Source: an uncultured Proteiniphilum sp. (GTDB lineage Bacteria; Bacteroidota; Bacteroidia; Bacteroidales; Dysgonomonadaceae). Taken from it: a stretch of DNA of 5,728 bases. A model generated the notes under the pieces. That model made no database searches. It was not told where the DNA came from and saw only the letters and a program-made list of their open reading frames with translations. Numbering within the stretch: position 1 is the first letter of the stretch; each line of letters starts with the position of its first letter. Position numbers and translations under genes: made by a program. Shown here one piece after another: positions 5,502 through 5,728 of this stretch. Where the stretch lies: NCBI RefSeq assembly GCF_937873925.1, contig NZ_CALNAT010000088.1:1-5728 (forward strand). The letters are read 5' to 3'.

Positions 5502-5728
5502 TTATTTCATTAAATCGGTTACATAGGGAAGTAAAGCTATATGACGGGCTCTCTTCACTGCCTGCGCGATTCGGCGTTGAAACTTCAATGACGTACCGGT
5601 AATTCTTCTCGGCAAGATCTTTCCCTGTTCGTTCAGGAACTTTTTCAGGAATTCGGGATCTTTATAGTCAATGTATTTGATACCGTTCTTTTTGAAGCGG
5701 CAATATTTTTTCTTCTTCACATCCACCG
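5502..5728 (-). CDS. rpsR: 30S ribosomal protein S18 (bS18), 5'-truncated by window edge
   Basis: The visible 74-plus codons encode the conserved body of S18, which binds 16S rRNA together with S6 in the platform of the small subunit. They read VDVKKKKYCRFKKNGIKYIDY, then FLNEQGKILPRRITGTSLKF and the C-terminal QRRIAQAVKRARHIALLPYV. Bacteroidetes S18 is about 90 residues and has roughly 15 more before this point. The GTG at 5726 is an internal Val codon (the usual SVDVKKKKYC context), not the start, and the gene continues past the right edge. One Cys is present (YCRF), without extra zinc-ligand cysteines in the visible part. The rplI gene follows after 15 bases and is co-transcribed; rpsF is expected just outside the window. 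Confidence 0.97.
   Translation of the reverse strand, partial: VDVKKKKYCRFKKNGIKYIDYKDPEFLKKFLNEQGKILPRRITGTSLKFQRRIAQAVKRARHIALLPYVTDLMK

Noticed and set aside
5726..5728. GTG at 5726 as the start of rpsR
   Set aside because: The Val belongs to the conserved internal SVDVKKKKYC segment of S18, so the gene simply runs off the window edge.

Overview
This window looks like chromosomal DNA from a member of the Bacteroidetes, probably order Bacteroidales. Three things point there. The S18 and L9 proteins read like those of that group. The kinase is fused or adjacent to a receiver plus AraC-type regulator, as in Bacteroidetes hybrid two-component systems. Two sites match the Bacteroidetes -7 promoter element TAnnTTTG. 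Every gene I support is on the minus strand, so transcription runs from high to low coordinates.

Right end (about 5728-4987): the 3' part of the conserved ribosomal protein operon. It holds a 5'-truncated rpsR (S18), then rplI (L9) preceded by a strong Shine-Dalgarno sequence, then a clear intrinsic terminator. The usual upstream partner rpsF would lie beyond the window.

Middle (4859-1942): a signalling locus with its own promoter (TATATTTG, 4859-4852). A TPR-containing membrane sensor histidine kinase is followed in a different, overlapping frame by a receiver domain plus AraC-type DNA-binding domain. The last conserved strand of the kinase ATPase domain (GSIFTVILPL) is encoded in the frame of the regulator. 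The two open frames are therefore pieces of one ancestral hybrid kinase of about 963 residues, broken by a single-base-type frameshift at an AAAA run (2872-2869). This may be a real lesion, a natural split, recoding, or a sequencing error.

Spacer (1941-1647): A/T-rich, without a gene. It contains a TATGTTTG promoter-like element, three copies of AATAATACAA (two direct, one inverted) and two weak inverted repeats.

Left end (1646-1): a tightly packed operon of unknown function. The first gene encodes a DUF2589-family protein with a long N-terminal extension. The second, starting 4 bases after it, encodes a 232-residue protein I do not recognise and carries a perfect 14-bp hairpin near its start. 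A third reading frame begins immediately after the second (TAAATG) and runs off the window. The regulator upstream could plausibly control this operon, but that is inference from position only.
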